64,000 nt of DNA from Halopseudomonas pachastrellae (GTDB taxonomy: Bacteria; Pseudomonadota; Gammaproteobacteria; Pseudomonadales; Pseudomonadaceae), in NCBI RefSeq assembly GCF_900114765.1, contig NZ_FOUD01000021.1:33635-97634 (forward strand), in the 5' to 3' direction. Position numbers and translations under genes: made by a program. Positions 8,255-17,522 of the stretch are shown here, piece by piece (position 1 is the stretch's first letter; each line of letters begins with the position of its first letter). The notes below the pieces were generated by a model. It was not told the DNA's origin and ran no database searches. It saw nothing but the letters and a program-made list of their open reading frames with translations.

Positions 8255-9538
8255 TCAGCGTATTCCCATACAGTTGGCATACCAGGTGACCGTAGCCGGC
8301 CAGTCGGAAAAAATACCAATCACGCCGACATCACGGGCCAGCACATCAACCACCTCATACATGTCGCCGTCGTTGTTGATGGCCTCAGTGATGCTTTGGT
8401 AGTACCAGCCACCGCCGTTGGCCAGGGGCCCGGAGCGCTCCAGCGACCAGGCGATCATGTCGAGACCGGCAGCGCGTGCATTCTCGGCGTAGTCCGAGGG
8501 CACAATGTCCCCGCGCCCGTTCAGGGTCAGCATTTTCCAGATCGCCGGCGCCAGCACCTTCACGCCCTGCGCCCGGAGCGACTCCATATAGGCCAGCGAG
8601 GCGGTGTCCGGAGTAATGGGGGATTCATCGAGAAAGACCGCCTGATCGGCAAAGTCCGGCATGTCGTTAATCCAGAACAGCACATCATCCAGCTGAAAGG
8701 ATTGCGGCCAGACTTTCCGTGGGTTGACCCCTGCATCCAGGTATTCCTGCAGCATCTGACGCGCGTAATCCTGCTGGCTGTAATCGCCCTCAAAAGGCAT
8801 CTCTACTACCGGCGTCTTCAACTCAGGCGTCATCTGAACGCCAAGGCTTTTGAACAGGTCGATGCTTTCCTGTTGGGTCATTAGCGTGCCGCGGCTGGCG
8901 TACAGGTCCGTGCGCCAATCAGCCGTGCCCTGTACATATTGTTCAGGGGTTGTCGCATCCGGGTTGAAAGCATCCATCTTGCCTTCCAGTTGTTTGAATT
9001 CGGCCAGAGTGATGTCACTGGTCCGGCATTCGGCCTGCGCCTGGGTGCCGGCCGCCGGGTCAGCCGGCACGAAAGGCTGGGTGCACTTGGCGTTGAGCTC
9101 AGGGATGGTCACGATATTGGTGGTGGTGTGCAGATCGTTCTGGGCATGACGGCACACCAGTTGCCGATCCTTGGTAAAGGCGACGTCACACTCCAGGATC
9201 CCGGCCCCCATACGCGCCGCTGCGACGTAGGACTCACGGGTGTGTTCCGGAAACTGCAGCGGTGCACCACGATGGCCGATGGAGAAGCGCGAAGAACGTG
9301 GCTTTTGTACCTCACAGCGCTGCAGGCGGCGTTTGAGGGGGCTGTCGTCCATGTCATCAACCAGCCACTGCGGCCGCGGGCCAAGCTGAACCGGTTGGTG
9401 TCCTCGCTCATGGCGATGTTCGCCGCGACGCTCATCGCCCTCATATCCGCGCTCGGGCCCACCAGCAAAGGCAGGAAGAGTCAGGGCGCTCGCCGCCCCG
9501 GCGAGTAACAACGACAAGGTCAATGCAGAAGGTGTCAT
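8255..9538 (-). CDS. secreted glycerophosphodiester phosphodiesterase
   Basis: The 427-residue protein has a signal peptide (to about AFAGGPE), a His/Arg/Glu-rich linker ([16 protein letters not shown]), then a GDPD TIM barrel: [14 protein letters not shown] with the catalytic His and metal-binding Glu, and [18 protein letters not shown]. It would hydrolyse glycerophosphodiesters in the periplasm to glycerol-3-phosphate and alcohols. Start ATG at 9538 has GGAG 6 nt upstream; two earlier starts lack this. The His-rich linker may bind metal. It stands alone, divergent from the DUF1329 gene. Confidence 0.85.
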   Translation of the reverse strand: MTPSALTLSLLLAGAASALTLPAFAGGPERGYEGDERRGEHRHERGHQPVQLGPRPQWLVDDMDDSPLKRRLQRCEVQKPRSSRFSIGHRGAPLQFPEHTRESYVAAARMGAGILECDVAFTKDRQLVCRHAQNDLHTTTNIVTIPELNAKCTQPFVPADPAAGTQAQAECRTSDITLAEFKQLEGKMDAFNPDATTPEQYVQGTADWRTDLYASRGTLMTQQESIDLFKSLGVQMTPELKTPVVEMPFEGDYSQQDYARQMLQEYLDAGVNPRKVWPQSFQLDDVLFWINDMPDFADQAVFLDESPITPDTASLAYMESLRAQGVKVLAPAIWKMLTLNGRGDIVPSDYAENARAAGLDMIAWSLERSGPLANGGGWYYQSITEAINNDGDMYEVVDVLARDVGVIGIFSDWPATVTWYANCMGIR

Positions 9539-9809
9539 GTCAGGCTCCATCTGAGTAATGAGAGTACCACCCAGCAAGCCTCACCCAGCGCCCGTGACAG
9601 TCTGGTGAAGCGCAGGCGACTAGCCCCATGCGTGTGACAAAGGTCGCACATTGGCACATTTAACGTAACTTTTTGTACTCGACTCACGGCAATTCGCCGA
9701 ATGGCGATACAATCCGCGCGCCCGTTTATCCGGGTTTCGCTCACTCATATCCCTGCCGCAATCCGGTCCGACGCTGTAGCGCTCCGACCCGCTTGCAAGG
9801 AGTCAGTTC

Positions 9810-11147
9810 ATGTACAGGATGTTTGCCACCGTTGCACTTGCCCTCGCTGCGACCCAGGCGCAGGCCAAGGTCGATGCCGCTCAAGCCGAGCGCCTCGGGC
9901 GCGATCTCACCCCACTCGGCGCAGAACAGGCAGCCAACGCCGACGGCAGTATTCCGGCATGGACCGGCGGCGTTACCCCGCCTGCGGGCTATCAGCCTGG
10001 CATGCATCACCCAGACCCCTACGCTCAGGACCGGGAACTCTACCGCGTTGATGCGAGCAACCTGGCGCAATATCAGGACCAGCTGCCCGCAGGTCTGGCC
10101 GACCTGCTGACCCGTCATGCCGACTACCATATGCGCGTTTTCCCAAGCCGCCGCAGTGCCGCCGTGCCTGAACGCATTTATCGCGCCACCCGCGAGAACG
10201 CCACCCGCGCCGAATTGATCGCCAACGGCAACGGTATTCGCGGTGCTGCAGCGGGCATCCCCTTCCCTATCCCGCAGGAAGGCATGGAAGCCATCTGGAA
10301 CCACATTCTGCATTACAAGGGTGAGCAGAATCACTTCATCAATAATCAGGCCGTGGTCATCAACGGCAACAGCAACCTGATCAAGCGAGATCGCGCGATC
10401 TACTACGTCTACAACCGCGAAGGCATGACCACCGCAGGGCTCGACAACACGCTGCTCTATTACAAGTACGTGGTGACTGCGCCTGCCAAACTGGCCGGCA
10501 CCGCTCTGGTAGTGCAGGACCCGCTGGACCAGGTGCTGACCACTCGCCGCGCCTGGCGTTACAGCCCCGACAGCCGCCGCGTGCGTCGTCTGCCGCTGTT
10601 GGCCTATGACTCGGTACAACCAGATACCAGCGACCTGGCTACCGCCGATGTGCTGGACTCGTTCAACGGCGCACCCGACCGCTATGAGTGGGATCTGGTC
10701 GGCAAGCAGGAAATGCTGGTGCCTTACAACAGCTACGCCGTTCATCAAAAGGGCATTGCCTACGAGCGCATCGTATTGCCGCGCACGCTCAACCCTGAGC
10801 TACTGCGCTACGAGCGTCATCGCGTCTGGGTGGTCGATGCAACCTTGCGCACCGGCTACAACCATCCCTACGCCGCGCGTCGTTTCTACGTGGATGAGGA
10901 CAGCTGGCAGATTCTGGCTGTTGACCTGCGAGACAAGAACGGCGAGCTGATTGGCCTGCAGGAGAGCCACCCGATCAGCTACTACGAGGTGCCCATGTTC
11001 AGCAGCACGCTGGAAACGCTGTATCACCTGCAGGACAACAACTACTTTGTCGACGGGCTGGATAACAACGAGCCGATGTACAACTTCGACGCCAACCTTA
11101 CCCCGCGGGACTTCTCCCCACAGGCGCTGCGCCGCGCTGGCAACTGA
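9810..11147 (+). CDS. DUF1329 family secreted protein
   Basis: The 445-residue protein has a signal peptide (cleavage near TQAQAKV) and the DUF1329 pattern: ERLGRDLTPLGAEQAAN, IPAWTGG, FPIPQEGMEAIWNH and late RRFYVDEDSWQIL. The family has a LolA-like fold and often accompanies DUF1302 proteins in lipid, sterol or polyester utilisation; no DUF1302 gene is adjacent here. AAGGAGT precedes the ATG. A strong hairpin follows the stop. Function remains unassigned beyond a probable envelope role with hydrophobic ligands. Confidence 0.85.
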   Translation: MYRMFATVALALAATQAQAKVDAAQAERLGRDLTPLGAEQAANADGSIPAWTGGVTPPAGYQPGMHHPDPYAQDRELYRVDASNLAQYQDQLPAGLADLLTRHADYHMRVFPSRRSAAVPERIYRATRENATRAELIANGNGIRGAAAGIPFPIPQEGMEAIWNHILHYKGEQNHFINNQAVVINGNSNLIKRDRAIYYVYNREGMTTAGLDNTLLYYKYVVTAPAKLAGTALVVQDPLDQVLTTRRAWRYSPDSRRVRRLPLLAYDSVQPDTSDLATADVLDSFNGAPDRYEWDLVGKQEMLVPYNSYAVHQKGIAYERIVLPRTLNPELLRYERHRVWVVDATLRTGYNHPYAARRFYVDEDSWQILAVDLRDKNGELIGLQESHPISYYEVPMFSSTLETLYHLQDNNYFVDGLDNNEPMYNFDANLTPRDFSPQALRRAGN

Positions 11148-11159
11148 TGCAGTAAAACA

Positions 11160-11186
11160 GCCGGCAGCCTGACAAGGGCTGCCGGC
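11160..11186 (+). terminator. 10-bp hairpin after the DUF1329 gene
   Basis: A perfect 10-bp G/C stem (11160-11169 with 11177-11186) and 7-nt loop begins 12 bp after the stop codon. There is no clear T-run, so termination strength is uncertain. It also lies 8 bp past the end of the facing chemoreceptor remnant. Confidence 0.6.
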
Positions 11187-11193
11187 CTGCGGG

Positions 11194-11520
11194 TTACCTG
11201 GCGTTTAGCAGCCCGGACGTGGTTCGGCACAGGTTCTCGGCCCGCTGATGAATCTCTTCCATGATCGAGCTGACCTGCCGCGTGCGCTCGCTGCCTTCCT
11301 CTGCCGTGACGCTGACCGAGTCAATGGTCTCGGTTACTTTGCGCGTCAACTCGCGATTGCGCTGCACGACCTCGGCAATCTGTGAGGTCGATTTGCTGGT
11401 ACGCGCCGCCAGGTGACCTACCTCATCCGCCACCACGGCAAAGCCTCAGCCCTGATCGCCGGCCCGCGCCGCCTCGATAGCCGCGTTGAGAGCCCGCAGG
11501 TTGGTAGCGCGCTCACTAGT
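11194..11520 (-). pseudogene. methyl-accepting chemotaxis protein, broken C-terminal remnant
   Basis: The minus strand carries only the signalling tip and C-terminal part of a chemoreceptor: TNLRALNAAIEAARAGDQG, then an in-frame TGA at 11446-11448 where Arg (CGA) is expected, then GFAVVADEV and a coiled-coil tail ending at 11194. The N-terminal sensing, membrane and HAMP parts are missing. Homology fades at about 11515, where unrelated sequence begins. It cannot make a working receptor, although an 80-residue tail could start at GTG or Val codons past the stop. This is a decayed gene or deletion scar. Confidence 0.82.
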
Positions 11521-11865
11521 AGTGATGAAGACACGGCGCCACCATACGGCCGCCATATTTCACCGGATACAGTACTAAAGGCGTATTTGTTTCCAATCCT
11601 GGGGCGCACAACCTGCTTTATCTCAAAGCGCGATCACAGTGCTTAACCCCTATAAAAATGGCAATTACGGACAGCCGTCAGGACCGCTTGGGGGCCGACA
11701 TGCACCCCGGCAGTTACGCCGTTGTGGCTGCAAGCTCATAAGTAATAGCAGATTGCTCGCCAGAGCGTCCCCTTGAGCCGCGCTTGCAAAAGCCTGAGCG
11801 ACCTGCCGGCAGATTGCGGAGCAGAGTACGCCCCCCGGCCACCGCCGGAGGGCGTGAGGGAATGA
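11521..11865. other. gene-free stretch upstream of the chemoreceptor remnant
   Basis: No convincing coding frame, repeat or RNA gene is visible here apart from the hairpin at 11828-11855. The minus strand next to the remnant may hold further unrecognisable chemoreceptor debris. Composition is somewhat more AT-rich than in the flanking genes. Confidence 0.5.
11828..11855 (-). terminator. hairpin after the hypoxanthine phosphoribosyltransferase gene
   Basis: Outer 6-bp stem (11828-11833 with 11850-11855), one C-A mismatch, then a 5-bp inner stem and CACC loop. It sits 10 bp past the stop on the minus strand but lacks a T-run. Confidence 0.5.
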
Positions 11866-12435
11866 TCAGTGCGCTGCCAAGTGCGGCTTGAGGATCTCGT
11901 ACAGCGCCGGGCGGTTGGCCTTGATCTCTTCAGCGCTGAGGCCTTCTAGGGAGTGAGGGTATTTGAGCCAGGCATCGGTGCTGTGCAGATAGAAGTGCGG
12001 CTCCCAGTCCAGCTCGTTACGGCTGGGCTTGTAGTACGGCACGGCGACACGAATGTCGTGCGGCGTGTTCAGGCGGGCCTTGTTCTTCAATTCCTGGATG
12101 ATCGCTTCCACCGAGCGGCCGGTGTCGAACACATCATCAACAATCAGCAGCGAGTCTTCATGGGTGATGTGCTTGACCAGGTAGTTAAGGCCGTGTACCC
12201 GCACTTCCTTTTCCTGCTGGTCGATACCATGGTACGACGAGGTGCGAATGGCTATGTTGTCGGTGTGCACGCCGTGGTAATCGAGAAATTCCTGCACGGC
12301 GATACCCATGGGTACACCGCCCCGCCACACCGCGATCATGAAGGTCGGGCGAAAGTCGGAATTTAGTATTTGTGCGGCCAGCTTGAAAGCATCTTCCAGC
12401 AAGCTTTGTGCACTCAGGTATTGTTTCTCAGCCAT
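11866..12435 (-). CDS. hpt: hypoxanthine/guanine phosphoribosyltransferase
   Basis: The 189-residue protein is a type I phosphoribosyltransferase. It carries the PRPP-binding motif LLIVDDVFDTGRS (near residues 95-107) with the Asp that acts as general base in this family, plus AVWRGGVPMG near 40, where the PRPP pyrophosphate loop lies. Family members convert hypoxanthine or guanine with PRPP to IMP or GMP. The ATG at 12435 starts MAEKQYLSAQS, in line with family N-termini. It is divergent from a paralogue starting 73 bp away, with room for only a small shared promoter region. Confidence 0.82.
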   Translation of the reverse strand: MAEKQYLSAQSLLEDAFKLAAQILNSDFRPTFMIAVWRGGVPMGIAVQEFLDYHGVHTDNIAIRTSSYHGIDQQEKEVRVHGLNYLVKHITHEDSLLIVDDVFDTGRSVEAIIQELKNKARLNTPHDIRVAVPYYKPSRNELDWEPHFYLHSTDAWLKYPHSLEGLSAEEIKANRPALYEILKPHLAAH

Positions 12436-12508
12436 AAGCCCGTAAGCTTCTCCAGATGCGTTACCAAAGCACGCAATGATCACACCAGACGGAGTAGCCT
12501 GGCAACCC

Positions 12509-13126
12509 ATGACCCAAGCAGACACATCCCAGCAACGCCCGCGCAATCGCCGCTTCCTGGACGAGAACCAGCTGATCGAAGACGCCTTCCGGCTCGGCGT
12601 GCAGATTTTCGAAAGCGGCTTTCGCCCTAATTTCATTGTTGGCCTGTGGCGCGGCGGCAGCACTATCGGCATTTACGTGCAGGAATGCCTGCAAACCCTT
12701 GGCGTCAAGACCGACCATATTGCCCTGCGGACCTCTTACCGCGGCATGGAGCACTATGATGCGATGGTCGCAGCTCCAGAGGCTGAAATCCGTGTACACG
12801 GCACCCACTACCTGCTGGACAACCTCAACCAGGATGATCGTCTGCTGATCGTTGACGATGCCTTTGGTACCGGCCATAGCGTGCAGGCGGTGCTCGGCAA
12901 GCTGAATGCACAGCTCAAGCGCAACATGCCGCTCGATACCCGTATCGCCACCCTGTACAAGCGCGCGGGGGCCGCCAAAACGGCACTGCAGCCTGACTTC
13001 TGCCTGCATACCACCGAAGACTGGCTGGTCTTTCCCTATGAAATGAACGGCCTCACCCGCAGCGAAATCGACAGCCACAAGCCCTATCTCAGCCCGATAC
13101 TGGATTCGGTCGTAACGCCAAAATAG
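12509..13126 (+). CDS. divergent phosphoribosyltransferase paralogue lacking the catalytic Asp
   Basis: This 205-residue protein aligns along its length with the divergently encoded phosphoribosyltransferase (shared LIEDAFRLGVQI, LWRGGSTIGI, VHGTHYLLDN and a C-terminal KPYLSPIL). Its PRPP motif reads LLIVDDAFGTGHS: the Asp that serves as general base is Gly, while the two acidic residues binding ribose are kept. It may bind PRPP or a nucleotide without ordinary catalysis, or act as a partner of the other subunit. An ATG at 12476 in the same frame is possible; neither start has a strong ribosome site. Confidence 0.75.
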   Translation: MTQADTSQQRPRNRRFLDENQLIEDAFRLGVQIFESGFRPNFIVGLWRGGSTIGIYVQECLQTLGVKTDHIALRTSYRGMEHYDAMVAAPEAEIRVHGTHYLLDNLNQDDRLLIVDDAFGTGHSVQAVLGKLNAQLKRNMPLDTRIATLYKRAGAAKTALQPDFCLHTTEDWLVFPYEMNGLTRSEIDSHKPYLSPILDSVVTPK

Positions 13127-13131
13127 CCAGC

Positions 13132-13151
13132 GGCCACCCATATGGGTGGCC
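13132..13151 (+). terminator. palindromic hairpin after the second phosphoribosyltransferase gene
   Basis: A 20-bp perfect palindrome (8-bp G/C stem, ATAT loop) begins 5 bp after the stop codon. No T-run follows. Confidence 0.5.
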
Positions 13152-13219
13152 ACGCTCGACGCCAGTCGCTGGCAGGGCTACTCTAAGCGAGCAACCTGTA
13201 ATCATAAAGAAAAATAAAA

Positions 13220-14011
13220 ATGATACGTCGACGGCTACTGCGCCAGCGCCGGCTTTGGCCAGCGCTCTGCGCTGCGATCACCCTGCTGGCTGCGCCTGTT
13301 GTCTGTGCGGAACAGACATCGCGGGAGCTGCGCGCCGGATATATCCACTTCCCGCCCATGGCCTACACCGATGAAAACGGCAAGGCGCAGGGTACAATCA
13401 TCGACCTGACCAACGAACTGGCGGCTATGAACGGTTACCGCGTCAAGTGGGTCAACTATCCGATCAATCGTATCTACCGCACGCTGAACACTGGCGATAT
13501 CGACTTCTGGCCCGGCTCACCCAATGTGCCTGCGCTCGAAGGCTTCACGGTGGAAAGCCAGCCGCTCGGTATCAGCGTCAAACTCTGCGCCTTTGCGCTC
13601 AATAGCTCGCCTGCGGTTCATTCTCTGGCCGACCTGCAGGACCGTTCGCTCATCACCATACGCGGCTACACCTACCGTGAGCAGCTCAGAGCCTTGTTCT
13701 CGAGCAACACTCGAGCCCCCATCGTCGCGCCCAACAACCAGGCAGCCATGCAATTAATGCTGCGTGGACGCGCCGACTATCTGATCAGCTACGGCCACCC
13801 CATGCAGGAAGCCATGGGCGACTACGCCTTGCACGGTACGCGCTGTCACAAGCTGGATGAGTGGCCACTGGTGTACGTGTTCTCACGCAAGAACCCGCAC
13901 GCCCGCCAGATTGCCGAGCAGTTTGATCAGGCATTTCAGGTCTACCGTCAGCCTGATGCAGCACCGCAGCCGCTGCGCGGCAATCCGCAGAGCTTCGCCA
14001 TTACACCTTGA
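13220..14011 (+). CDS. periplasmic solute-binding protein (family 3-like)
   Basis: The 263-residue protein has a long basic n-region and signal peptide (cleavage near VVCAEQ) followed by a type 3 solute-binding fold: LRAGYIHFPPMAYTDENGKAQG, TGDIDFWPG, RSLITIRGYTYREQL and LMLRGRADYLISYG. It resembles polar amino-acid binding proteins, but no ABC permease is nearby, so it may work with a distant transporter or sensor. Its last 11 bp overlap the end of the facing GST gene. The upstream region is AT-rich with only a weak purine ribosome site. Confidence 0.75.
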   Translation: MIRRRLLRQRRLWPALCAAITLLAAPVVCAEQTSRELRAGYIHFPPMAYTDENGKAQGTIIDLTNELAAMNGYRVKWVNYPINRIYRTLNTGDIDFWPGSPNVPALEGFTVESQPLGISVKLCAFALNSSPAVHSLADLQDRSLITIRGYTYREQLRALFSSNTRAPIVAPNNQAAMQLMLRGRADYLISYGHPMQEAMGDYALHGTRCHKLDEWPLVYVFSRKNPHARQIAEQFDQAFQVYRQPDAAPQPLRGNPQSFAITP

Positions 14012-15128
14012 GCCAGCACTCCAGGTTATCGCGCCGGCCTACTCGATAGGCGCCTGGCTTAGGCAGGGCATCAGCCAAACCAAGGCGCGCGAGCCTGGCA
14101 CTCAGAGCTTGCTGACGTTCAGCGGGCTGTGCCTGCATTACCGCGCTGGCGCGCTGCAGCACGTACAGCAGATAGGGTTCAACGCCCACCTCAATATCAG
14201 CACCGCGAAACTGGGTCTGCACCATGCCGACCTGCCGTATCTGCGGCCGCTCACTGACGGGCGCCCTATCTGCAGGCTGATGCTCATCAAGCCAGCTCTG
14301 CAGAAACGCCAGCTTGTCGGTCAGTTCCGGGAAAATCTCGCCAGCGATGTGCTGCAACACCGCTTCCAGCGTTGCTGGTAGCGCGTCATCGGCAACAAAG
14401 CCAGGGTCGTGCTGCGGATATTCGACAACATCCAGCCCCGGAGCAGTCATGCGCTCAACCCAACGGTGCACCCGGGGAGCCCGTTGCTGCATGACTGCCA
14501 GCGGAACCGGGTCGCGCCCCAGGTGCGCAAACATCGGCGCGATCAGGCCGTAATCGGCAATCGATGGCCGCCAGCCCAGCAGGTACGGCATCTCCCTAAA
14601 GTGTGCTTCGAGCAAGGCGAGCAACTCGTGGTAGGAGCTTTCAATCAAGGGAATGCTCGCCTGATTAACCCCCAGGCGTGGCAAGTAGCTGCTCATACGC
14701 CCCATGATCTTGTCGGCCATCTCAGCGCCAGAACCTAACGTAAAGGCGCAGCGCAAAAACGCCTCCTGCTCGGCCCGGTAGGACCAACGATAATGCATGG
14801 CATGCTTGAGCATCGCCTGACAGCCGTAGTATTCGATAATGACCGCAACAATGCGCTGCAGCGGCGTTGATGGATACACCGGCCAGCGCACACCCTGCGC
14901 TTCGAGATGGTCGATGATATCGATGCTGTCCTGGATTACCTGCCCTTCAGGCGTTTCCAGTACCGGGATGATTCCGCGGCCGATTTGCGGCAGGATGCGC
15001 TCGGCAAAATCAGGGTGCCAGGTGGGCACTTCTACATAGTCGATGCCCTGGTTACGCAGGTAGCAGCGAACCTTGCCGGTATACAGGGAGTGGGAGGCGC
15101 CATACAGGCAATAGGGTGTAGCGGTCAT
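14001..15128 (-). CDS. long glutathione S-transferase-like protein with C-terminal extension
   Basis: The 375-residue protein starts with a thioredoxin-like GST N-domain (PYCLYGASHSLYTGKVRCYL, GIIPVLETPEGQVIQDSIDIIDHLE) and an all-helical GST C-domain (FREMPYLLGWRPSIADYGLIAP) up to about residue 230. A further 140 residues (FPELTDKLAFLQSW onwards) have no clear match, making it much longer than typical 200-220 residue GSTs. It probably conjugates or reduces a lipophilic substrate with glutathione. The ATG at 15128 follows a TTG at 15131. It converges with and overlaps the preceding solute-binding gene by 11 bp. Confidence 0.78.
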   Translation of the reverse strand: MTATPYCLYGASHSLYTGKVRCYLRNQGIDYVEVPTWHPDFAERILPQIGRGIIPVLETPEGQVIQDSIDIIDHLEAQGVRWPVYPSTPLQRIVAVIIEYYGCQAMLKHAMHYRWSYRAEQEAFLRCAFTLGSGAEMADKIMGRMSSYLPRLGVNQASIPLIESSYHELLALLEAHFREMPYLLGWRPSIADYGLIAPMFAHLGRDPVPLAVMQQRAPRVHRWVERMTAPGLDVVEYPQHDPGFVADDALPATLEAVLQHIAGEIFPELTDKLAFLQSWLDEHQPADRAPVSERPQIRQVGMVQTQFRGADIEVGVEPYLLYVLQRASAVMQAQPAERQQALSARLARLGLADALPKPGAYRVGRRDNLECWLKV

Positions 15129-15252
15129 CAAGAGCCCCGGCGTTATTGTTATCGAGGGGCTAGATACTGCCAGCCGCGCGGCTGCCTAGACAAGCTTCAC
15201 TCCTGTCTCGGTTGCAGCATCCCAGGCGGTGCCCGGGATGCCGCACGCCTAA

Positions 15253-15771
15253 TCAGGCGGCAATCGGGCTGCGCCAGTCGTCGGAGCCGGAGGTGCCCGA
15301 AACCTCATGGGTCCAGACAATCTTGCGGTAGGTAAAGTACACGTCTTCCAGGTGGGTGAAGTGCGCCATGCCCGGGTCCTGACAGTTGGGCATGTGCGAT
15401 TGCACATCCACGATGATGGCGTCCTGCAGCTCAATGGTGAAGTAGTGCTCCTGGGTGCCCGTGGCCGAGGTGCGATACCACTCCAGGCGGCAACGTGACA
15501 GCCGCTCGCCCGAGGTCAAGGCGTTGAAGATCAGCGGAGAGGATTTGTCGAATACCTTGGTAATCATTAACGGCTTGTGAACGCGCTGACCGGTCGGCTG
15601 ACCGGATTGCGGGTCACGGGGAATGATCACCTGATGATCAAAGCCCTGCACCAGTACCTGATCTTCGTGACCTTCCTGAAAGATGTTGCCGACCGAGTCC
15701 TCGGTGAAGGTGCCGGCGGTAATCAGGCCCTGTTTGGTGCCCTCAATGGTGAGATAGGCGGGAGTTGGCAT
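15253..15771 (-). CDS. hcp: Hcp-family type VI secretion tube protein (orphan)
   Basis: The 172-residue protein matches Hcp1 family tube proteins (start MPTPAYLTIEGTKQG, then EDQVLVQGFDHQV, GQRVHKPLMITKVFDKSSP, and late FTHLEDVYFTYRKIVWTHE). Hcp hexamers form the inner tube of type VI secretion and also act as chaperone for, or carrier of, small effectors. No T6SS structural gene, VgrG or effector is within the window, so this is an orphan copy that would depend on a main cluster elsewhere. AGGAGC precedes the ATG. A 200-bp AT-rich region upstream may hold its promoter. Confidence 0.9.
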   Translation of the reverse strand: MPTPAYLTIEGTKQGLITAGTFTEDSVGNIFQEGHEDQVLVQGFDHQVIIPRDPQSGQPTGQRVHKPLMITKVFDKSSPLIFNALTSGERLSRCRLEWYRTSATGTQEHYFTIELQDAIIVDVQSHMPNCQDPGMAHFTHLEDVYFTYRKIVWTHEVSGTSGSDDWRSPIAA

Positions 15772-15974
15772 GCTTGCTCCTTGCTAGCGTGGGTTGCCGG
15801 GTAAGTCCGGTCCCCAGCTGTTACAAGGCCCATGCCAAAAAACCATTTTTCTTTTAAAACAATCAAGTAGAAACAATACCTGGAAAAAAAGCCAGCATTA
15901 CTCAACCTGCAGCACGCGCAAATAGCGCAGCTTTCACCGGTCTTTGCGCAAGTCTTTGCCGCCGGAGCGCTGCC

Positions 15975-17522
15975 TCAGTGCCCACCACCGACGCTGCGCA
16001 CCTGCCGCAGGCAGAGCGCCACCAGCAAGGCTGCGCCCAGCATGATCACCACGCCAATCAGAGCGTTGGCGTGCAGCGCCAGCGTAAAGCTGCTGTTAAC
16101 CGCCGCATGGACCTGCTGCAGCTGCGCCTGCGGCAGATGCGACAGCACGCCCATGGCACCGCCAATGGTATCGCTGGCCACAGCCAGCTGATGACTGTCG
16201 AGCACGCCGCTTAACTGTTGCTCCATGCTGCTGCGGTACAGGGTGGCACCGACGCTGCCGATCACCGCGATACCCATCGCCATACCCAGTTCGGTGGCGG
16301 TTTCAGAGGTGGCGGCGGCGGCGCCGGTTTTCTCTGGTGGCGCGGACCCGATCACCAGATCGGTACCCAAGATCATCATCGGCATGATGCCAACCCCCAG
16401 CAGCACACTGGCTGCCACCATCAGCGCCAGATTGCTGTCGGCGTGAATGAGCAGCATCAATGCCAGCCCGCCCGCCGCCAGCACCAGTCCACCGCTGATC
16501 AGCTTTGTCGGCGCCAGCCAGCGCGAGAATCTCGGCACCAGCAATGACGCCGCCGTTTGCAACAGCGCCGCTGGCACCATCACCAGCCCGGCATGCAAGG
16601 CGCTGAGGCCGGACACGCCCTGCAAAAACTGGAAAATCATCAACCAGCTGCCGGAAAGCGTCAGGATGCACAGCATCATCGCCGCCACCGAGACGCTGAA
16701 GCTGGGCTTGTTAAACAGGGTCAGGTCAAACATCGGTTCGGCCAGGCGCCGCTGTCGGCGAACAAACAGCGCACCGGTAACCAGCGCCGCAATCAGGCTG
16801 ACCACCGCGAGTGCGTTGATGCCATCCCGCGCGCCGTCTTTGATCGCGAAAATCAGCAGCAGCACAGCGCTGATACACAACAGCGCACTGGCCATATCGA
16901 GTTTGCCGGCATTCGAGTCACGGGATTCAGGCAACAGCCACGGCCCCACTAGCAACAGCAATACCATGACCGGCACCGCCAGCAGAAATACCGAGCCCCA
17001 CCAGAACAGCTCAAGCATCACACCACCAACCAGCGGGCCAATGGCGCTGCCGACGATAAACCCGGTCATCCAGATGGTGATGGCGAGCGTGCGCTCATGC
17101 TCGACGTGGAACAGGTTGCGAATCAGCGCCAGGGTCGAGGGCATCAGGGTTGCGCCGGCTATCCCAAGCAACGCCCGGGTAAAAATCAACATGAGAGCCG
17201 AGTTGGCAAACGCCGCCGCGAAAGAGGCCAGGCCAAAGGCGCAGGCACCGATCAGCAGCAGGCGCCGGCGACCAATACGGTCACCCAGAGTGCCCATGGT
17301 GATGAGAAAGCCCGCGACCATAAACCCGTAGATATCCAGTATCCACAACAGCTCTGCACTGGATGGCTCAAGGTCGGCGCTCAGGCGCGGCGCCGCCAGG
17401 TGCAGCACTGTCATGTCCAGCGCGAGCAGCAATGTCGGCAGCACCAGAACGGCCAGGCCGAGCCATTCGCGGCGGCCGGAACGGGGAGTCAAAGTGGCGG
17501 TTGAAGTGGCGTGATCAGACAT
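15975..17522 (-). CDS. DHA2-family 14-helix drug exporter (SmvA/QacA type)
   Basis: The 515-residue membrane protein has the 14-helix DHA2 layout of the major facilitator superfamily: LDMTVLHLAAPRLSADL in helix 1 (the family's acidic motif D1), LWILDIYGFMVAGFLITMGTLGDRIGRRRLLLIG (motif A, split here by description) and IGSAIGPLVGG-type motif C near helix 5. SmvA/QacA relatives export quaternary ammonium compounds and other cations by proton antiport. Start ATG at 17522 follows GGAG. It is divergent from metG and stands alone, with no adjacent regulator. Confidence 0.88.
   Translation of the reverse strand: MSDHATSTATLTPRSGRREWLGLAVLVLPTLLLALDMTVLHLAAPRLSADLEPSSAELLWILDIYGFMVAGFLITMGTLGDRIGRRRLLLIGACAFGLASFAAAFANSALMLIFTRALLGIAGATLMPSTLALIRNLFHVEHERTLAITIWMTGFIVGSAIGPLVGGVMLELFWWGSVFLLAVPVMVLLLLVGPWLLPESRDSNAGKLDMASALLCISAVLLLIFAIKDGARDGINALAVVSLIAALVTGALFVRRQRRLAEPMFDLTLFNKPSFSVSVAAMMLCILTLSGSWLMIFQFLQGVSGLSALHAGLVMVPAALLQTAASLLVPRFSRWLAPTKLISGGLVLAAGGLALMLLIHADSNLALMVAASVLLGVGIMPMMILGTDLVIGSAPPEKTGAAAATSETATELGMAMGIAVIGSVGATLYRSSMEQQLSGVLDSHQLAVASDTIGGAMGVLSHLPQAQLQQVHAAVNSSFTLALHANALIGVVIMLGAALLVALCLRQVRSVGGGH

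Noticed and set aside
15253..17522. Part of a type VI secretion cluster
   Set aside because: Only Hcp is present; the neighbours are an exporter and a GST with no link to secretion.
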